From the NCBI RefSeq assembly GCF_022512515.1, contig NZ_JAKWBK010000005.1, forward strand, positions 1 to 64,000: a stretch of 64,000 nt of DNA, given 5' to 3'. The notes beneath the pieces were generated by a model. That model was given only the letters and a program-made list of their open reading frames with translations, ran no database searches and was not told where the DNA came from. The translations under genes and the position numbers were made by a program. Below, in pieces: positions 10,994 to 19,683 of the stretch. Each line of letters opens with the position of its first letter. Position 1 is the stretch's first letter. Origin of the DNA: Paraniabella hibiscisoli. Lineage in GTDB: Bacteria; Bacteroidota; Bacteroidia; Chitinophagales; Chitinophagaceae.

Positions 10994-12013
10994 TTATACA
11001 CTCCAGGTTTTTAATCCGTGTTTAGTAAATTGATAGTTTCGGTTCACGCCGCCAAATTGATCCAGGGTTTGCTGTACTTTATATTTTGCATTGCCCGGGC
11101 AGTAAAATATCATAAAGCCTCCACCACCGCGCCACTGATCTTGCCACCGGTTGCACCCGCTTCTTTTGCTGCATAGTAAATATCATCTATCAGCTGGTTA
11201 TTGATGCCCTGCGCCATACGGCGTTTTTGCTCAAAGCCAATATCCAATATATGTCCTATTTCATGCAGCTGACCTTTTAGTAAAGCCTCTTTCATCATCT
11301 GGGCCTGTTGCTTTAGCTGGTGCATGGCTTCAATGGATGTTTGCTTTTTTCTGTTACGTTTTTACTTTGCTCTTCAATGATCTTAGCCGACTCCCTGCTG
11401 GTAGAAGTGTAGTATAACAAAAGATTATTCTCCAATTCATCCAGGTAACGTTGCCTGATGCGTAGCGGGTTCACGATGACTTTATCATCGTTGTAAAACT
11501 CCATAAAATTAAATCCGCCAAAAGTTGCGGCATATTGATCCTGCCGGCCACCGGCCAGTTTCAGATCGCTTCTCTCTATTTCATAAGCATAGTGAGCAAT
11601 GTCATATTCTCCTAAGGGGAGCTGCAGCATTTCCGTAAACGCGCCCACAATGGCTACTACCAGCGTAGAAGAAGTACCTAAACCCGATCCCGCAGGAGCA
11701 TCTACAAAAGTGCTTAGTTTAAATCCTCTTTTTTAAAGGGATAATCTTTTTGAATTCGGTTGTATACACCCTTCAATAGATCGAGATGTCCGTCAATTGG
11801 TAAAGCAGTGTTCCAATCGAAGGACGCCGTCTCGTTCCTGTCAAAAGCTTCTAAAATGATCTGGTCGCTTTCTAGAGGTTCAATTGTGGCATTGGCGTTT
11901 AATGAAATGGTAGCGTTCAGAATAGCGCCACCAAATTCATCGCAATAAGGACTCACATCGGTGCCGCCACCGGCTAAACCTATTCTTAAAGGTGCCTTAC
12001 TTCTGTATATCAT
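10994..12013 (-). CDS. hddA: GHMP-family heptose 7-phosphate kinase HddA, three frameshifts
   Basis: Phosphorylates D-glycero-D-manno-heptose 7-phosphate at C1 with alpha-anomer selectivity, as needed for the GDP-heptose branch. The start MIYRSKAPLRIGLAGGGTDV is characteristic of HddA-type GHMP kinases. The ATP loop PAGSGLGTSSTLVV and the C-terminal GHMP motif KISGAGGGGFMIFY appear only after repairing one-base losses near 11702, 11330 and 11118. Repaired length is 340 residues. Context (gmhA directly after, hddC-gmhB two genes on) favours HddA over other GHMP kinases such as FKP-like enzymes. The C-terminal part 10994-11109 is readable only after the repair. Confidence 0.88.
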
Positions 12014-12022
12014 TTGTCTGAA

Positions 12023-12466
12023 CTATGATTTTTTCTGATTAAATTGATTTTCCTGAAATTTTTTATTCGTTAATCTTTTAAAACAAAGACTGGTTTCTCC
12101 AAAATTTATAAGTAACCCAATTTCAAGATTATATGCTTCCAGGTAGTTAATTGCTTGCGCAAAGTGTACATTTTCTAAAGATTTTACGGCTTTGAGCTCC
12201 ACAGAAATAAGATTATTAACTAAGAAGTCTACACGTCTTGTTCCGATATGATGATCCCTGTAATAAATGGGCATTTCATATTCCCTATGAAAAGAAATGC
12301 CACAAAGTCCCATTTCTATCCCAAGTGCACGCTGATAAATCACCTCTTGAAAACCATTTCCGAGTGAACTGTGGACCGCCATCGCGCATTTAATAATTTC
12401 TGAAGTGATGTCTGAATATTTGTATTTATTATCAATCATATTAATCATAAGAATCAAACAAATCAC
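12023..12466 (-). CDS. GxxExxY protein (PD-(D/E)XK-like small protein)
   Basis: A 147-residue protein carrying the family signature GNGFQEVIYQ and the downstream nuclease-like motif RRVDFLVNN..SVELKAV, as in the widespread GxxExxY family. The family resembles PD-(D/E)XK nucleases, but its function is not established. It overlaps the glycosyltransferase stop by an ATGA and ends 9 bases before hddA, so it is embedded in the operon. Members often occur in polysaccharide clusters and in intervening sequences of 23S rRNA genes. The frame is intact. Confidence 0.85.
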   Translation of the reverse strand: MICLILMINMIDNKYKYSDITSEIIKCAMAVHSSLGNGFQEVIYQRALGIEMGLCGISFHREYEMPIYYRDHHIGTRRVDFLVNNLISVELKAVKSLENVHFAQAINYLEAYNLEIGLLINFGETSLCFKRLTNKKFQENQFNQKKS

Positions 12467-13592
12467 TGTTCAGACAACGTAATAATCGCTTCCACTATAT
12501 TCGTCCAGCTATACTTTAGTTTTTCGCTGCGAAGATGTGGAATAAAATGATCTTCTCCTAATTCGTAAAATTCTTTTATCGCCAGCATAATAGACTGCGG
12601 ATCAGGCTCGCAAACTAACCCGGATTTACCATGCGGCACAAGAGCCGGCAGGCCACCTACATTTGTTACGATCATTGGCTTTTCAAAATGATAAGCTAGT
12701 GGAGTAACACCGCTTTGCGTGGCATTTTTATAAGGCTGCACCAGTACATCAGCCGCGCAGAGATAGTATTTTACTTCATTGTCTGCAATGAAATTTGTTT
12801 TCAGGATCAATTGATCCCTGATGCCCAGTTCATCAATCAGTTCCTGGTAGCCCTTTTCATCTTCATAAAATTCGCCTGCAACCAGTAATTTAAAATCTGG
12901 TATTTCAGATTTTAGTCGTTGAACAGCCTGAAGTAATATATCAAGTCCTTTATATTTTCTGATAAAGCCGAAAAATAAAATGATCTTACCAGCTTGTGCA
13001 ATATTCAGATGTTGCCGGGCTGCCTCCTTAGAAACGATTGCCCCGAAATTATCATATAACGGATGCTGTACCATAACTGCAGGCTGTTGAGTAGTGAAAG
13101 TTCTTAAGTCCTTCAATACTTTTTCGCTCATGGTGATAAAACCGTCGCAGGCTTTAAGAAAATACTGCGTGAAGGGTTTGTCGCCAGGTCTTTTTCGTGC
13201 GGAATTACATTGTCCGCAATACAGATGATCTTTGTATGTTTATTCTTTTTAACCTGTCTCAGGATCGTGCCCAATGCAGGGCCCATTAAAGGCAGCCAAT
13301 AGCGCACTACAATGATATCCTGGCGCTCTTTCTTCAGGCGTTTCCCTACTTTAATCCAATTTATAGGATTGATAGAATTGACTACGCTATGTATCGTCAG
13401 GTTTTCCGGGGCGGGCTCATCGGTATACTGCGACTTTCCCGGGAAAAGAAAATCGGGATATTGCAGGCTAAAAGAATAAATAGAGCAGCTGTGGCCCAAA
13501 TCAATAAACTCTTTGGCAAGGCGATGATTGAAAGTCGTCATTCCACCACCACGAAGCGGATGCGCCGGACCCAGGATAATTATTTTAGCCAT
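12463..13592 (-). CDS. Glycosyltransferase family 4, one frameshift
   Basis: A GT-B fold glycosyltransferase of 376 residues, likely cytoplasmic, transferring sugar from a nucleotide donor. The N-terminal half has MAKIIILGPAHPLRGGGMTTFNHRLA (glycine-rich acceptor loop). The C-terminal half has KIILFFGFIRKYKGLDILL and the GT4 E-x7-E-like region TPLAYHFEKPMIVTNVGGLPALV. One base is missing near 13192-13196; repair joins HEKRPGDKPFTQYFLKACDGF to MSEKVLKDL. I choose ATG 13592 because a -7 element lies at 13601-13608 just ahead of it. It is first in the heptose operon; use of GDP-heptose as donor is only a guess. Confidence 0.85.
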
Positions 13593-13600
13593 ATCGGCAG

Positions 13601-13608
13601 CAAATATA
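13601..13608 (-). promoter_or_regulatory. -7 element of the heptose operon
   Basis: On the minus strand the bases read TATATTTG, a full match to TAnnTTTG, ending 8 bases before the ATG at 13592. No convincing -33 element is seen. Confidence 0.5.
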
Positions 13609-13715
13609 GTATTTGAATGAGTTAGGGCGAAAACCAGGCAATACAATAGGCTGATTGTGAATTATAATTGGGTTTATTTTATAGTATCAGTAACATTTTC
13701 TTTTCAATCTTCCAA

Positions 13716-13747
13716 CTTGTAATCTTATCAACTATCAATTACATTTG
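13716..13747 (+). promoter_or_regulatory. Promoter of pcm, nearly abutting the start codon
   Basis: CTTG at 13716-13719 and a full -7 element TACATTTG at 13740-13747 are 20 bases apart. The ATG at 13752 lies only 4 bases after the element, which predicts a leaderless transcript. Confidence 0.6.
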
Positions 13748-13751
13748 CGGC

Positions 13752-14405
13752 ATGAGGCGCAGTTTAGAAGATAGTTACAGGCATAAAGGGCTTAGAAAGA
13801 AGCTGGTAGATACCGTAAGAGAGAAAGGTATCAAAGATGAAAACGTGTTGGAAGCCATTAATAGTGTGCCCAGGCATTTTTTCCTGGATTCTGCGTTTTT
13901 AGATGTTGCCTACGTGGACAAAGCATTTCCGATAGGAGAAGGGCAAACAATATCCCAACCTTATACCGTTGCGTATCAAACCGAATTGCTGCAAATACAG
14001 AAGAATGATAAAGTGTTGGAGATTGGTACAGGTAGCGCTTACCAGGCAGTAGTGTTGGCTGCATTGGGGGCAAAAGTGTTTACGATTGAACGGCAGAAAA
14101 AGCTGTTCGATGAAAATAAATTATTTGCTTACCTTAAACAGTATCCGAATATCAAGTTTTTTACGGAGATGGATTCCAGGGCCTACCCACTTATGGTCCT
14201 TTTGATAAAGTAATTGTAACCGCTGCCGCGCCGAGATTCCCCCAGGCTTATAGAACAGATGAAAGTAGGAGGGAAAATGGTGATACCTGTGAATAATGGA
14301 ACTGCACAGCAGATGCGGAGAGTAACCAAGCTGGAGCAGGGTATAGAAGTGGAATATTTTGATAATTTCTCTTTTGTGCCTATGTTACAAGGTAAAAATG
14401 CTTAA
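13752..14405 (+). CDS. pcm: Protein-L-isoaspartate O-methyltransferase, frame lost and regained
   Basis: Methylates isoaspartyl residues in aged proteins with SAM, starting their repair. Visible are the N-terminal PRHFFLDSAFLDVAYVDKAFPIGEGQTISQPYTVA, the SAM motif KVLEIGTGSAYQAVVLAAL and, in a different frame, GPFDKVIVTAAAP and MKVGGKMVIPV. The frame is lost in the T run 14157-14160 and regained around 14230-14240; the exact bases at the second site are ambiguous. Overall about 217 residues, as usual for PCMT. The promoter at 13740-13747 supports ATG 13752. The LysE gene follows 9 bases later. Confidence 0.9.
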
Positions 14406-14414
14406 TACTTGCTG

Positions 14415-15103
14415 ATGAAAGGGACAGTCCGGATTTTTTTACAGGAATGTTAGTGAGTTTTCTGGGTACTTTACCGCTCGGTACACTCAATATAGCCGCC
14501 ATGCAGATTGCCATAACGGAGTCGGTGCGCAACGCTATGTTGTTCTCTTTGGGAGCACTTACCGCAGAAATGATTTATGTGCGCATATCATTGTTAGCTA
14601 TGGACTGGGTAAGAAAGCAGGAAAAGATCTTTAAAATGCTGGAATGGTTGACACTCTTGATCGTTGTAGCGCTCGCTGTTACCAGTTTTATTGCAGCGGC
14701 ACACCCGCATGAAAACAAAAATATCATTCTTAACAGTAACCTCCCGGCCTATCTATTAGGCATGACCATGGGTGCAGTAAACCCTATGCAGATACCGTTT
14801 TGGTTTGGCTGGAGCACGGTTCTTTTCACCAAAAAAATATTACTGCCTAATAAGCATCATTTCAATTTCTATACCATAGGTATTGGTATAGGAACGCTGA
14901 TCGGGAATAGCCTGTTTATTTTCGGCGGACGTTTGATTGCTTCAAAAATTCAGAATAACCAATCTGTCATGAACTATGTAATTGCCGGTATTTTCGTGAT
15001 TACGGCATTGGTTCAAATGTGGCGGATGTTTATTAAGAAGAAAAGTGTAGTAGAAAAAATACATGATGAGGAAGATAAGCGTGAAGGGCAGTTAGATCAT
15101 TAG
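14415..15103 (+). CDS. LysE-family translocator, one frameshift at the start
   Basis: An inner-membrane exporter of the LysE/RhtB type, which moves amino acids or related solutes out of the cell. From ATG 14415 one base is missing in the T7 run 14436-14442; repair gives MKGTVRIFFTGMLVSFLGTLPLGTLNIAA, the usual first helix with the PLGTLN motif. Further hydrophobic helices follow, with a charged cytoplasmic tail at the end. Repaired length is 229 residues. It starts 9 bases after pcm, suggesting an operon. The substrate cannot be told from sequence. Confidence 0.8.
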
Positions 15104-15110
15104 CGCTAAC

Positions 15111-16424
15111 TCAAGCCTTTTCCGTCCACTTGTCCCGGTCATCAGGACTGAATTTCCAGGGTGCAAAATTGTTTTCTACATTGCTAAACATTCCATTCCA
15201 TTCCTGGGGCGCATTACTTTCTTCCATTACTAATTGGCGCCGCAATTGTAAAATAATATCCAGGGGATTAATACTCACCGGGCATTCCTGCACGCAGGCA
15301 TTGCAGGTGGTACAGGCTCTCAACTCTTCAACAGTTATATAATCATGCAACAGGCTTTTGCCATCGTCTTTAAATTCTTTGTTAGCGCTGATATTTTTCC
15401 TACTTCTTCCGCCCGGTCGCGGGTGTCCATCATTATTTTGCGGGGAGATAGTTTTTTACCCGTCATATTGGCTGGGCAGGCAGCCGAGCAACGGCCACAT
15501 TCCGTACAGGAATAGGCATCCAGCAGGTTTTTCCAGCTAAGGTCCATCACATCTTTTGCGCCAAATTTGGCCGGAGGGCAGCATCAGCCGGTGCCAGCTC
15601 GGGCTGCATGGCATACAATACTTCATTTTGTACTGCCGGCATGTTTTCCATTTTTCCCATTGGAGCCAGCTTATTGTAATAAGCATTAGGAAAAGCCAGG
15701 ATAATATGCAGATGCTTAGAGTAGGGGAGATAATTCAGGAAGGTAAAAATGCCTGCTATGTGCAGCCACCAGCAAAGTCTTTCAATAAAGCCTAGTGTAG
15801 CGTTATTTAAAGGATCTAACCAGGGTTGCAGGTACTGTGAAATAACAAAGTTGCCTGTGTTAGCCGCTGCGTAATGTTCAGCACCTCTTGACTGTAATAA
15901 GGTGTCTGATGCATTCATCGTTAAAAACAGGCACATCAAAACAATCTCTGTGATTAAAATATAGTTGGCATCGCTTCTTGGCCATCCGTTGAGGTCTTTG
16001 CTGGCAAATCGTTTTAACCTTATAATATTTCTCCGGATTAGGAATATGGCGCAAGCTACAATTACCAGGAAAGCCAGTATTTCAAAAGCATTGATCAGGA
16101 AAGTATAGAATCCGCCTAAGAAGCCGGCAAAAAGCCGGTGAGTGCCTAACAGGCCATCCAACACAATTTCCAAAACCTCAATATTGATAATAATAAAACC
16201 TGCATACACAAAAAATGTAGTACGCCTACCAATGGGTTACGAAACATTTTCTTTTGTCCCAAAGCCAGTAACAGCACATTATTCCAGCGTTGCGCTTTAT
16301 TGTCGTTAATCTCCTCTTCGCGACCCAGGTTGATATTGCGGCGTATTTGTAAAGCTTTCCTGGAAAAAAGCAATAGAGCAAATACTGCAAGCAAGGCGAA
16401 TACAATTTGTTGAACTATTTGCAT
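15111..16424 (-). CDS. Membrane Fe-S oxidoreductase (heterodisulfide reductase HdrC/NarI-like fusion), three frameshifts
   Basis: The N-terminal half has about five membrane helices resembling the haem-b-binding NarI/HdrE type. The C-terminal half carries two 4Fe-4S motifs, CTECGRCSAACPAN and CTTCNACVQECPVS, indicating electron transfer between the quinone pool and a soluble partner. Frame breaks lie near 16205, 15547 and 15380, each one missing base; repaired length is 438 residues. Start chosen at 16424 (MQIVQQIVFALLA), at the first membrane helix. In related genomes the next gene is usually a CCG-domain Fe-S subunit; here a convergent lysE-type gene follows after 7 bases, so no partner is adjacent. 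Confidence 0.85.
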
Positions 16425-16725
16425 AGCAAACTCTTTAATTATCCATTTGTTTAAACTGCTTACGAATGTCAAATGAAATGCAGGTCTTTTTATTTCATAA
16501 GATCCGGCAGGCTTTCTGGTTCCGGCTAACAGCTTTTTCTCTACGAACAAGAACGTTTAAACAACTTTATTGCTAATTTACGCCATGTTAATGAGTATTT
16601 ATATTTTTGTTGACAAAGATTAAGAACAGCTTACGTACAATTCAACGTTTATTTTTATTAGGATTTAAATGTTGACAGAGATTGTTTAATGGAATAGCAG
16701 ACGTTTGAATATTTAAAACGAAAAA
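16425..16725. other. Intergenic region, 301 bases, divergent promoters expected
   Basis: A-T-rich spacer between the divergent Fe-S oxidoreductase and PRTase genes. I see no RNA gene, repeat or convincing promoter motif. The oxidoreductase frame stays open to 16550, so an upstream start there cannot be excluded. Confidence 0.5.
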
Positions 16726-17226
16726 ATGGTAAAGGAAAAAAGATATATTTTACAAAGCGATATTATAGAAAAGAAATTGAACCGCCTGGCGCTGGAGATT
16801 ATTGAAAATAATATCGAGGAAAAAGAATTGGTTTTTGCGGGGATAGATGAAAAGGGCGTTCTATTGGCCAAAAAACTGCAGAAGCTTGTAAAGAAATTTG
16901 CTGATGTTAAAGTGGAATTGCTTACTATAAAATTTGACAAAGCAAAACCAACTGAAATCGAACTAAGCGTACAAGGCAATTTTAATGATAAGGTGGTTAT
17001 CATTATGGATGATGTTACCCATAGTGGGCGAACTCTTCTTTATGCGATCAAACCCTTTCTGGCATTTCATCCTAAAAAAATACAGACACTGGTGTTGGTG
17101 GAGCGGTCTCATACACAGTTTCCTATCAGTGCTAACTATAAAGGGTTGTCGCTGGCAACTACTTTACAGGAGCACATCATTGTAGAGTCTGCAGGTGACA
17201 CCATTACAGGTGCTTATCTGGCTTAA
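16726..17226 (+). CDS. Phosphoribosyltransferase family protein (PyrR-like)
   Basis: A 166-residue type I phosphoribosyltransferase with the PRPP-binding motif VVIIMDDVTHSGRTLLYA and the preceding FAGIDEKGVLLAKKL loop. Size and pattern resemble PyrR, the uracil PRTase/attenuation regulator, although no pyrimidine gene is nearby. It could salvage a base or be a regulator; the sequence does not decide. It is a single gene, followed by a hairpin that points towards terminating the opposite strand. Confidence 0.75.
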   Translation: MVKEKRYILQSDIIEKKLNRLALEIIENNIEEKELVFAGIDEKGVLLAKKLQKLVKKFADVKVELLTIKFDKAKPTEIELSVQGNFNDKVVIIMDDVTHSGRTLLYAIKPFLAFHPKKIQTLVLVERSHTQFPISANYKGLSLATTLQEHIIVESAGDTITGAYLA

Positions 17227-17230
17227 AGGT

Positions 17231-17266
17231 ATCAAACAAAACAGCCTGCATCAAAGTGCAGGCTGT
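17231..17266 (-). terminator. Terminator of the peroxiredoxin operon
   Basis: A perfect 10-base-pair inverted repeat (17241-17250 with 17257-17266) with a 6-base loop. On the minus strand it is followed by TTTTGTTTGA, so it mainly serves the operon ending at 17325; it may also stop the convergent PRTase transcript. Confidence 0.8.
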
Positions 17267-17324
17267 AAAAGATATTGAAAAAGCTTACTGATCGATAGAT
17301 CCCATCACTTTTTCATAAAACCGT

Positions 17325-17531
17325 TTAGGCATCCTTCTCGGTTTCTCCCGTTGCTACCATTTCATGTACTTCTAGCGCACCACAGCAATTAGAGATCAGT
17401 TCACCTATTATATCCAACTCTTCTTCTTTAATAGAAGAAGCCTCACTAATGCTTTCCAGCACGGCAATAGTATTTTCTATTTGTGCCGGGGAGCAGTTTC
17501 TTTGTATCTGCCTAATTACTGGTAACTTCAT
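17325..17531 (-). CDS. DUF6952 family small protein
   Basis: A 68-residue acidic protein (MKLPVIRQIQRNC…GELISNCCGALEVHEMVA) whose position after peroxiredoxin and thioredoxin matches a gene trio common in Bacteroidota. It has a CC pair near residue 49 and an isolated Cys near 13, but no known catalytic motif. Its start overlaps the thioredoxin stop by 20 bases, implying translational coupling. The function is unknown; a role in peroxide stress is suggested only by the operon. Confidence 0.75.
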   Translation of the reverse strand: MKLPVIRQIQRNCSPAQIENTIAVLESISEASSIKEEELDIIGELISNCCGALEVHEMVATGETEKDA

Positions 17532-17826
17532 TGATCAGGTTTTTTAATTGGTCTTCTTTATTAGTTTGTACCTGGTTTACCAAAGCGCCGTTGGTAAAAC
17601 CTGCAAAAGTGGGCAGGTTATTTACCGCCGCCAGCTTCCGGCTTAAAGGAAACTTTTCAGCATCAGCGATCACAAATACGGTAGACTCATTTTCGCCCGA
17701 AAGTCTTTTGAACTTCGGTTTCATTAAGCGGCAGTTACCACACCATCCGGCTGAGTATTGTACCACTACCTTTGGATGCTGCGCTACTATTTCTTCCAGG
17801 TTATCCTGTTCCAGTTCTATTAACAT
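17512..17826 (-). CDS. Thioredoxin-family protein
   Basis: A 104-residue single thioredoxin domain with active site WCGNC (SAGWCGNCRLMKPKF) in place of the classical WCGPC, and a cis-Pro region NNLPTFAGF. It has no signal peptide, so it is cytoplasmic. Start chosen at 17826 (MLIELEQD), 10 bases after the peroxiredoxin stop; an upstream ATG at 17862 would overlap that gene. It is likely the dedicated reductant of the adjacent peroxiredoxin. Confidence 0.88.
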   Translation of the reverse strand: MLIELEQDNLEEIVAQHPKVVVQYSAGWCGNCRLMKPKFKRLSGENESTVFVIADAEKFPLSRKLAAVNNLPTFAGFTNGALVNQVQTNKEDQLKNLINEVTSN

Positions 17827-17836
17827 AAATCTTTGT

Positions 17837-18469
17837 TTAGTTTCTTGAAAAATAATCAGCAACTCCTTCGTTAGTGGCTTTCATTGCTGCTTCACCTTCT
17901 TCCCAGTTAGCGGGACAAACCTCGCCATATTGCTCAACATGTAATTGTGCGTCCAGTAAACGAAGATATTCATCGATATTACGGCCCAATGGTAAATCAT
18001 TGATCGATTCGTGACGTACAATGCCTTCTTTGTCGATCAGGAAGGTGCCACGAAACGCTACAGGGACTCCGCTAAAAGACCACTGCCTGGTGTCGTTGTT
18101 AAATGAATACTCTCCGGCTAATACACCATAATTCATCGCAATGGTTTTAGCAGCGTCTGCAATAATAGGGTAAGTAACGCCTTCAATGCCGCCGTTCTCT
18201 TTTGGGGTGGTTAACCATGCCAGGTGAGTTTCTTCCGTATCGGTAGAGCAGCCAATCACTATTGCATTTCTTTTCTCAAATTCAGCCAGTTTTTCCTGGA
18301 AAGCATGAATTTCTGTTGGACATACAAAAGTGAAGTCTTTAGGGTAGAAAAACAGGATCACATGTTTTTTGCCCAGGTATTGGTCTAATGAAAAGTTGTC
18401 TACGATCTCTTCGCCATTGATCACTGCGCCGGAAATAAAGTGAGGCGCTTTTTTGCCTGTTAATGCCAT
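17837..18469 (-). CDS. 2-Cys peroxiredoxin (AhpC/Prx1 type)
   Basis: Reduces hydrogen peroxide and organic hydroperoxides in the cytoplasm. This 210-residue protein has the peroxidatic motif DFTFVCPTE and a resolving Cys in GEVCPANW, the pattern of typical 2-Cys peroxiredoxins with a long C-terminal arm. It is the first gene of a three-gene operon with thioredoxin and DUF6952. A textbook Bacteroidota promoter lies at 18537-18567, giving a leader of roughly 60 bases. Intact. Confidence 0.95.
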   Translation of the reverse strand: MALTGKKAPHFISGAVINGEEIVDNFSLDQYLGKKHVILFFYPKDFTFVCPTEIHAFQEKLAEFEKRNAIVIGCSTDTEETHLAWLTTPKENGGIEGVTYPIIADAAKTIAMNYGVLAGEYSFNNDTRQWSFSGVPVAFRGTFLIDKEGIVRHESINDLPLGRNIDEYLRLLDAQLHVEQYGEVCPANWEEGEAAMKATNEGVADYFSRN

Positions 18470-18536
18470 TGTATAAGTTTTATAAATTAAAAATCAATAA
18501 TGATCTTCTCACTATGGCGGCAATTCGTTGATGGCG

Positions 18537-18567
18537 CAAAAGTATCTCATCCATTCATCGCATCAAA
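18537..18567 (-). promoter_or_regulatory. Promoter of the peroxiredoxin operon (exact consensus)
   Basis: On the minus strand TTTG (18567-18564) is followed by exactly 19 bases and then TACTTTTG (18544-18537). This matches both elements of the Bacteroidota housekeeping promoter without mismatch. Confidence 0.85.
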
Positions 18568-18707
18568 GGTTTTGGGCTTAAAACTATATTGTAATTATAA
18601 ATAGCACTATCAATAAAATCTATTTGTTTGTATATATTTATAGTTTTTAATGATGGTTTGTTACCTGTCTTGCTACTTGTAAAAATCAGATAATCTAAAT
18701 GGGTGTT

Positions 18708-19608
18708 TTAAAATTGCTCCTTACATAACTCCGCATTGATCATAACTCCGGCCATGTTACCACTATACACTGCGTTGGCAACTGAGCGAACAGGAGAGGC
18801 GCCATCACCACACGCAAAAACGCCTGGTAGGTTGGTTTTTTGAAACCCATCTGTTTTTATATGCCCCTGTTCTGTTAATTCGCATCCCAGCTGTGTGGGT
18901 ATATCAGAATGTTGGATAAAGGGAAGAGCTGCATATACAGCATCGAATGCCTGGGTACTGCCATCTTCAAGAATTAGCTGATGTAGATATCCGTTGGTAT
19001 GTTCAATTTCTACAATTTTACTTTCGATAACGGTTATATAGTGTTGCCCGAACTTTTGTAGCTGTTCTGCTTCAAAGACTGCTGCACCATTGGCTAACAA
19101 GGATATCTCGCTGGTAAGGTTGCTTACGAGCATAGCCAGATGAGTAGCTCTTTCTCCACTGGCCATAATTGCTGTTTTCTTATCGCGAAATTCGTATCCG
19201 TGGCAGTAAGGACAGTGAATGACTGATATACCCCAGCATTCAGAAAAACCTTTGATATCCGGGTATATGTCTTTAATCCCCGAGGCAATGACAAGCTTAT
19301 TGGCTGTAAAAGACTGGCCTGTTTGTGTGGCGATTTCGAAGCCCGCTTCAAGCTGCTTCGCCGTTGTGGCGGTATCTTCAATAAAACGAACGGTTGGGTA
19401 ACGAAGCACCTGCTCCTTTGCAATAGCCGCTATCGCATGCGGTGGCTCGCCATCCCTCGTTAAAAAATTATGGGATTTGGGTGTTTGCCTGTTGCAGGGG
19501 GAGCCCACTATCAATTACCAAAACCGTACGGAGCGAGCGGCCCAGGGCCATGGCTGCTGACAAGCCCGCATAGCTTCCTCCGATTATAATCACGTCAAAA
19601 TTTTCCAT
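18708..19608 (-). CDS. NAD(P)/FAD-dependent oxidoreductase, thioredoxin-reductase-like, one frameshift
   Basis: A flavoprotein of 299 residues with an FAD-binding Rossmann motif at the N-terminus (DVIIIGGSYAGLSAAMALGRS), a redox-active CxxC in VIHCPYCHGYEF and the closing FAD motif GVFACGDGASPVRSVANAV. It resembles class II thioredoxin reductases, but the substrate could be another disulfide. An extra C in the run near 19496-19501 breaks the frame; removal joins DSGLP to CNRQTPKSHNF. Start chosen at 19608, immediately before the Rossmann fold. It lies upstream of the peroxiredoxin operon but separate from it. Confidence 0.87.
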
Positions 19609-19683
19609 AACTATCTTTTCGGGCAAAGATAGCTGATAAGGATTAAAATGCAACAATGTTGCATAAAATGAATGTAAGAGAAT

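Noticed and set aside
16726..17226. True PyrR attenuation regulator
   Set aside because: No pyr genes or anti-antiterminator-like leaders are nearby; I keep only the general phosphoribosyltransferase call.
17241..17266. Terminator of the PRTase gene on the plus strand
   Set aside because: On the plus strand the stem is followed by AAAAGATATTG, not by T; the T-rich tail is on the minus strand.
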